Assembly (NCBI GenBank): GCA_038521625.1
Contig: JBCBKP010000012.1
Span: 17,879 to 81,878, forward strand
Reading direction: 5' to 3'
Length of the DNA: 64,000 nt
DNA from: JBCBKP01 sp038521625
Lineage (GTDB): Bacteria > Planctomycetota > Phycisphaerae > Phycisphaerales > UBA1924
Part shown: in pieces, positions 60,566 to 64,000 of the stretch
Layout: every line of letters starts with the position of its first letter
Numbering within the stretch: the first letter of the stretch is position 1
Position numbers and translations under genes: made by a program
The notes under the pieces: model-generated
The model's input: the letters and a program-made list of their open reading frames with translations, nothing else
Databases searched by the model: none
Told to the model about the DNA's origin: nothing

Positions 60566-62926
60566 ATGCCCCAGACGCCGGATGAGTTGCCGACCCTGTC
60601 GCCCTCCGGCTTCGGCGGCGCGGTCCCGGACGCGATCGGCCCGTACCGGCTGATCAGGGAGCTCGGCCAGGGCGGCTTCGGCGTCGTCTTCGAGGCCGAG
60701 CAGATCCAGCCCGTCAAGCGACGCGTCGCCCTCAAGCTGCTCAAGGCCGGCATGGACTCCGCCGCGGTCGTCGCACGCTTCGAGGCCGAACGCCAGGCGC
60801 TGGCTGTGATGAACCACCCCGCCATCGCCAAGGTCTTTGACGGCGGCGTGACCACGCCCGAGTACGGCTCGCGCCCGTTCTTCGTGATGGAGTTCGTCGA
60901 GGGCGAGCCCATCACCACCTACTGCGACCGCGTCCGGCTCTCGATCCGCGACCGGCTCGAGCTGCTGCGCCGGGTCTGCGAGGGCGTCCACCACGCCCAC
61001 GCCAAGGGCGTCGTCCACCGCGACCTCAAGCCCGCGAACGTCCTGGTCACCGAGGTCGACGGCACCCCCGAGCCCCGCGTCATCGACTTCGGCATCGCCA
61101 AGGCCCTCGACGACCCGCTCACCGTCGGCGCCGCTCGCACGCTCGAGGGCCAGGTCATCGGCACGCCCGAGTACATGTCGCCCGAGCAGGCCGGCCTCTC
61201 GCCCGACGACATCGACACCCGCGCCGACGTCTACGCCCTCGGCATCCTCATGCACGAGCTTCTCGTCGGCGTGCTGCCGTTCGAGCCGAGTTCCCTCCGC
61301 GACCTCGGCCTCCAGGACCTCCGACGCGTCATCGCGAACCTCGAGGCCAAGCCGCCCAGCACCCGGCTCGACGAACGCCGATCGAAGTCGCCCGAGCGGG
61401 CCCGCGAGATCGCCGAGCAGCGCGCCACCGACCTGCCCGCCCTCCGGCGCGAGCTCAGACGCGACCTCGACTGGGTCGTCCTGCGCTGCCTGGAGCGCGA
61501 ACGCGAGCGCCGCTACCCCTCGGCCGCCGCGCTCGCCCTCGAGCTGGAGCGCTATCTCGCGCGCGTGCCCGTCGAGGCCGGGCCGCCGAGCCTCTCGCGG
61601 CGCACCTCGACGTTCGCGAGGCGGTACAAGGGCCCGCTCGTCGCGGCCGGGCTGGTCTTCGCCGCCCTCGTCGCGGGGCTCGTCGGCACCGTCGCCGGCC
61701 TCGTCGAGGCCAACACCCAGCGCGAGCTCGCCGAGCGGCAGGCCGCGGAGGCCGAGCGCCAGCTCGGGCGCGCGACCGAGCTCTCGTCGTTCCTCGGCGG
61801 CATGCTCGGCTCCATCACGCCCGACAACGCCCAGGGAATGGACACCGAGCTGCTCCAGGGCGTGCTCGATCGCGCGCTGGTCGATCTCGACTCGGACCGC
61901 ATCAACAACGAGGACGTCCAGCACGAGCTGCGCCTCCGCATCGGCAACGTCTACGAGGCCATCGGCCAGCCCGGCACCGCCGTGCACGTCATCCGCCCCG
62001 CCCTCGACGCCCTCGCCGAGCGCGACGGCTGGTCGAGCGACCGCACGCAGCAGGCCGCCACCTACCTCGCCCGCGCCCTGCAGGCCCAGGGCGAGATCGA
62101 CGAGGCCGAGATCCTCCTGCGTCGCATCATCGAGCACGCGCCGGGCCAGCCCTCCGGCGACGACCCCGCCTCCACGGCGATCAACAACCTCGCCACCGTC
62201 ATGCTCGAACGCGAGGACTACGAGCTCGCCGAACCGATCCTGACGCGCCTCTACGACATCCGCGTCCGTGCGCTCGGCGAGAACGACCCGGCCACCCTGA
62301 CCGCCCTGCACAACCTCGGCGTCGTCGCCGCCGGCAACGGCGACCTGCCCCTCGCCATCGAGCGCTACGAGCTCGCCCTCGAGGGCCGGCGCGAGACCCT
62401 GGGCGAGACCCACCCCCAGGTGCTCGCCACCATCAACAACCTCGGGCGTGCGCTCGACCGCTCGGGCGAGCAGGACCGCGCCGCCGAGATGCTCGGCGAG
62501 TCCTACGAGCTGCACAAGCAGATCATGGGCGAGAGCCACCCGAGTGCCCTGATGTCCGGCGCCAACTACGCCAGCTCGCTCTACATGGTCCGCCGGCTGG
62601 ACGAGATGAACGAGGTCCTCGACGCGGTGATCGAGGCCGCGCCCGCCTCGATCCCCGAGGGCCACTGGGTCTACAGCAGCTTCTACCTGCAGAAGGCCCG
62701 CGCGCTGCTCGCCATGGACCGCTTCGAGGAGGCCGCGGAGTTCGCCGGCGCTGCGCACGACACGATCGCGGGCACGCCGTTCGAGACGCCCGACCGCATG
62801 CGCGGCATCCTGAACATCCTGACGCGCACGTACGAGCGCTGGCACGAGGCCGAGCCCGACGCCGGCCACGACGCCGCGGCGGCGGAGTGGCGGGCGAAGC
62901 TGGAGCTGGTTTCGTCGGGTGGGTGA
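60566..62926 (+). CDS. Ser/Thr protein kinase with transmembrane helix and TPR repeats
   Basis: 786 residues. The kinase domain (about 30-330) has GQGGFGVVFEAEQ, Lys in VALKLLKAG, catalytic HRDLKPANVLV (about 150), DFGIAKAL and a TPEYMSPEQAGL activation loop. A single helix (about 357-380) leads to a C-terminal TPR array (AINNLATVMLEREDYELAEPILTRLYDIR; ALHNLGVVAAGNGDLPLAIERYELALEGRR; TINNLGRALDRSGEQDRAAEMLGESYELH). The kinetochore-like TPR pattern suits protein-ligand sensing outside. Unlike the 11898 kinase, there is no sigma factor beside it. A TPR membrane protein follows. Confidence 0.93.
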   Translation: MPQTPDELPTLSPSGFGGAVPDAIGPYRLIRELGQGGFGVVFEAEQIQPVKRRVALKLLKAGMDSAAVVARFEAERQALAVMNHPAIAKVFDGGVTTPEYGSRPFFVMEFVEGEPITTYCDRVRLSIRDRLELLRRVCEGVHHAHAKGVVHRDLKPANVLVTEVDGTPEPRVIDFGIAKALDDPLTVGAARTLEGQVIGTPEYMSPEQAGLSPDDIDTRADVYALGILMHELLVGVLPFEPSSLRDLGLQDLRRVIANLEAKPPSTRLDERRSKSPERAREIAEQRATDLPALRRELRRDLDWVVLRCLERERERRYPSAAALALELERYLARVPVEAGPPSLSRRTSTFARRYKGPLVAAGLVFAALVAGLVGTVAGLVEANTQRELAERQAAEAERQLGRATELSSFLGGMLGSITPDNAQGMDTELLQGVLDRALVDLDSDRINNEDVQHELRLRIGNVYEAIGQPGTAVHVIRPALDALAERDGWSSDRTQQAATYLARALQAQGEIDEAEILLRRIIEHAPGQPSGDDPASTAINNLATVMLEREDYELAEPILTRLYDIRVRALGENDPATLTALHNLGVVAAGNGDLPLAIERYELALEGRRETLGETHPQVLATINNLGRALDRSGEQDRAAEMLGESYELHKQIMGESHPSALMSGANYASSLYMVRRLDEMNEVLDAVIEAAPASIPEGHWVYSSFYLQKARALLAMDRFEEAAEFAGAAHDTIAGTPFETPDRMRGILNILTRTYERWHEAEPDAGHDAAAAEWRAKLELVSSGG

Positions 62927-62985
62927 GTGTGGCGTCGGGATGGGACGCACAGATTCGTGGCTCATCTCTGACTTTGGCCAGCTTG

Positions 62986-62991
62986 TAAGGT
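62986..62991 (+). promoter_or_regulatory. Candidate leaderless -10 (TAAGGT) for the TPR membrane protein
   Basis: TAAGGT ends exactly 6 bases before the ATG at 62998 (gap ACTGGC). Confidence 0.5.
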
Positions 62992-62997
62992 ACTGGC

Positions 62998-64000
62998 ATG
63001 GCAGTATCAACGGACCGACACTGGCGTACAGCATTGGCAACGGCCATCGTCATTGGGATTCTTGTCGCCACCGTCTGGTCAGCACCCGGATCGAGGCTCT
63101 CGTGGCTCGTCGTAGTGGTCGCCACCGTGTTCGCCGTGATGATGTTCCGGAACCCCGCGAGGCGGTACGAGCGTTACGCGCAGGGCGCGCTTGCGCTTGC
63201 GGCGGCATCGGCGTTCGCGCCGAGCATCTCCGCCTACTTTGTGCAAGACGAACAAGGGTTCGCATTTGCCACTGCGGAGTGGGGCTGGGTCGGCGTGCTC
63301 GTCTTCGGCGTGATCTCGCTGGCCTGCTTCGGCCTGGATTTCTTCAAGCGCGAACGAGGCGGACAAGAGTTCGTCGAGCTTGTTCGTAACGAGCACGATA
63401 GAACGCGGAACGAATTCCGCCAGCTCCGCGAAGCGTTCGAGCGTTCGACGACAAGCACACCGATAGGGCCCGGCGAGTCCCTTCGAGATTCAGTTTCGCT
63501 GGAGAACGCGATCGAAGTGATCGCGTCTTTCGCTCGCAGAGGACTCGCCTCGGCCGTTAAGGCTCTGGACGATGCCAGCCCGAGCGAGGCCGTAGATGCG
63601 CTCATCGAGGGGCGCGAGCGGATCTGCGAGGTCGGAGTGGAGACTGACCGCGCGATCGCCGAGACGGCCTATCGCGTCGGGCGCATCAAAGACGCCAAGG
63701 CCGCTTGCGAGCGCATCCTCGCTGCAATACCCGGCGACTTCGACGCCACAAATCGCCTCGGACATGTTGCCAGGCTGCGCGGTGATTTAGACGAAGCCAT
63801 GCGCCGCTACCAAGATGTCCATGACCGTGCATCGGGCGATAGCGGGCGAGCCGCCGCGTTCGGCAACATGGGCCTCGTCGCCCGGACCAGGGGCGACCTC
63901 GACGAGGCCATGCGGCTCTTTGGCGAAGCCCTCGAGATCAACAAGCGGCTCGGCAGCCTCGAGGGGCAGGCCATCCAGCTCGGCAACATGGGCCTCGTCG
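62998..64000 (+). CDS. TPR-repeat membrane protein (3' end outside the window)
   Basis: Open from the ATG to the last base, at least 334 residues, with no stop. The N-terminus has three or four hydrophobic segments in the first 130 residues (ALATAIVIGILVATVW; WLVVVVATVFAVMMF; ALALAAASAFAPSIS; GVLVFGVISLACFGLDFF), then a helical linker (FVELVRNEHDRTRNEFRQLREAFER). TPR-type repeats begin near residue 215 and become very regular: GNMGLVARTRGDLDEAMRLFGEALEINKRLG. The soluble part probably lies in the cytoplasm. TTA and ATA codons and more A/T-ending codons than neighbours suggest a different history. It follows the TPR kinase by 71 bases. Partner and function unknown. Confidence 0.8.
   Translation, partial: MAVSTDRHWRTALATAIVIGILVATVWSAPGSRLSWLVVVVATVFAVMMFRNPARRYERYAQGALALAAASAFAPSISAYFVQDEQGFAFATAEWGWVGVLVFGVISLACFGLDFFKRERGGQEFVELVRNEHDRTRNEFRQLREAFERSTTSTPIGPGESLRDSVSLENAIEVIASFARRGLASAVKALDDASPSEAVDALIEGRERICEVGVETDRAIAETAYRVGRIKDAKAACERILAAIPGDFDATNRLGHVARLRGDLDEAMRRYQDVHDRASGDSGRAAAFGNMGLVARTRGDLDEAMRLFGEALEINKRLGSLEGQAIQLGNMGLV
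63861..64000 (+). repeat. 120-base in-frame TPR repeat unit, identical 20-mers at both ends
   Basis: The 20-base string at 63861-63880 recurs exactly at 63981-64000, 120 bases (40 codons) later. It encodes the conserved GNMGLV start of each repeat. Identity at DNA level points to recent duplication or gene conversion of repeat units. The number of units beyond the window is unknown. Confidence 0.7.

Noticed and set aside
1..64000. CRISPR arrays, insertion sequences, prophage or rRNA genes
   Set aside because: No spaced direct repeats, transposase or integrase motifs, terminal inverted repeats or rRNA-like sequence were seen on reading the window.

Overview
The window is high-GC, gene-dense DNA from a bacterium that is most likely a member of the Planctomycetota, probably class Phycisphaerae. 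The evidence is the gene content: secreted proteins ending in a Pro-x-Pro-Gly / hydrophobic / Arg4 sorting tail, a TIGR02999-type ECF sigma factor beside a Ser/Thr kinase with TPRs, a DUF1800-DUF1501 pair, a prepilin-leader protein of the planctomycete H-X9-DG type, and a squalene-hopene cyclase locus. Genus cannot be told from the sequence. There is one tRNA gene (Thr, CGT). I see no rRNA, CRISPR array, transposase or prophage, and no gene-free stretch over 300 bases.

Layout. 1-2.1 kb: manganese-type ABC uptake genes with a DtxR/MntR regulator and a candidate operator. 2.2-5.2 kb: hybrid histidine kinase and an exported M20 peptidase. 5.3-9.2 kb: surface-glycan genes (flippase, small unknown, RmlA-like, RmlB). 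9.3-15.9 kb: PEP-CTERM-type protein, ECF sigma factor, a broken PEP-CTERM gene, a TPR kinase, a LOG-like protein and a 5'-truncated dockerin-like gene. 16-18.6 kb: cystathionine beta-synthase and gamma-lyase/synthase (reverse transsulfuration). 18.7-29 kb: sulfotransferase plus a hopanoid/isoprenoid locus (HpnA-like, SHC, HpnH, HpnG, Idi, squalene synthase, MBL lipoprotein). 29-33.4 kb: DUF1800 and DUF1501. 33.5-35.2 kb: ArsR, an exported low-Mr phosphatase/arsenate reductase-like protein and a SnoaL-like protein. 35.4-40.2 kb: M1 peptidase, DUF6702-like protein, Nramp-like transporter. 40.3-43.1 kb: tRNA-Thr, a small Cys protein, HflX and a PEP-CTERM protein. 43.3-48 kb: TlpA-like protein, S41 protease, TsaD, release-factor-like protein. 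48-54.6 kb: thioredoxin, MutS, an orphan flagellin, MoxR, an L12-like domain protein and an aquaporin. 54.6-64 kb: a large unknown exported protein, alkaline phosphatase, BatA/vWA protein, RlmE, a second TPR kinase and a TPR membrane protein that runs off the window.

The strongest unexpected signal is regulatory. At least thirteen genes on both strands have a TAnnnT hexamer ending only 5-8 bases before the start codon, most often exactly 6. That is the geometry of a -10 element driving a leaderless mRNA, and it leaves no room for a Shine-Dalgarno site. Exported proteins such as the PEP-CTERM and DUF1501 genes instead have AAGGA/GAGAGG-type leaders. The second theme is the hopanoid locus, where a squalene synthase-type enzyme, a sulfotransferase and an MBL lipoprotein accompany adenosylhopane/ribosylhopane genes. 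Two genes are visibly decayed: a PEP-CTERM gene with an in-frame stop plus a frameshift, and a repeat-domain protein that has lost its 5' end.
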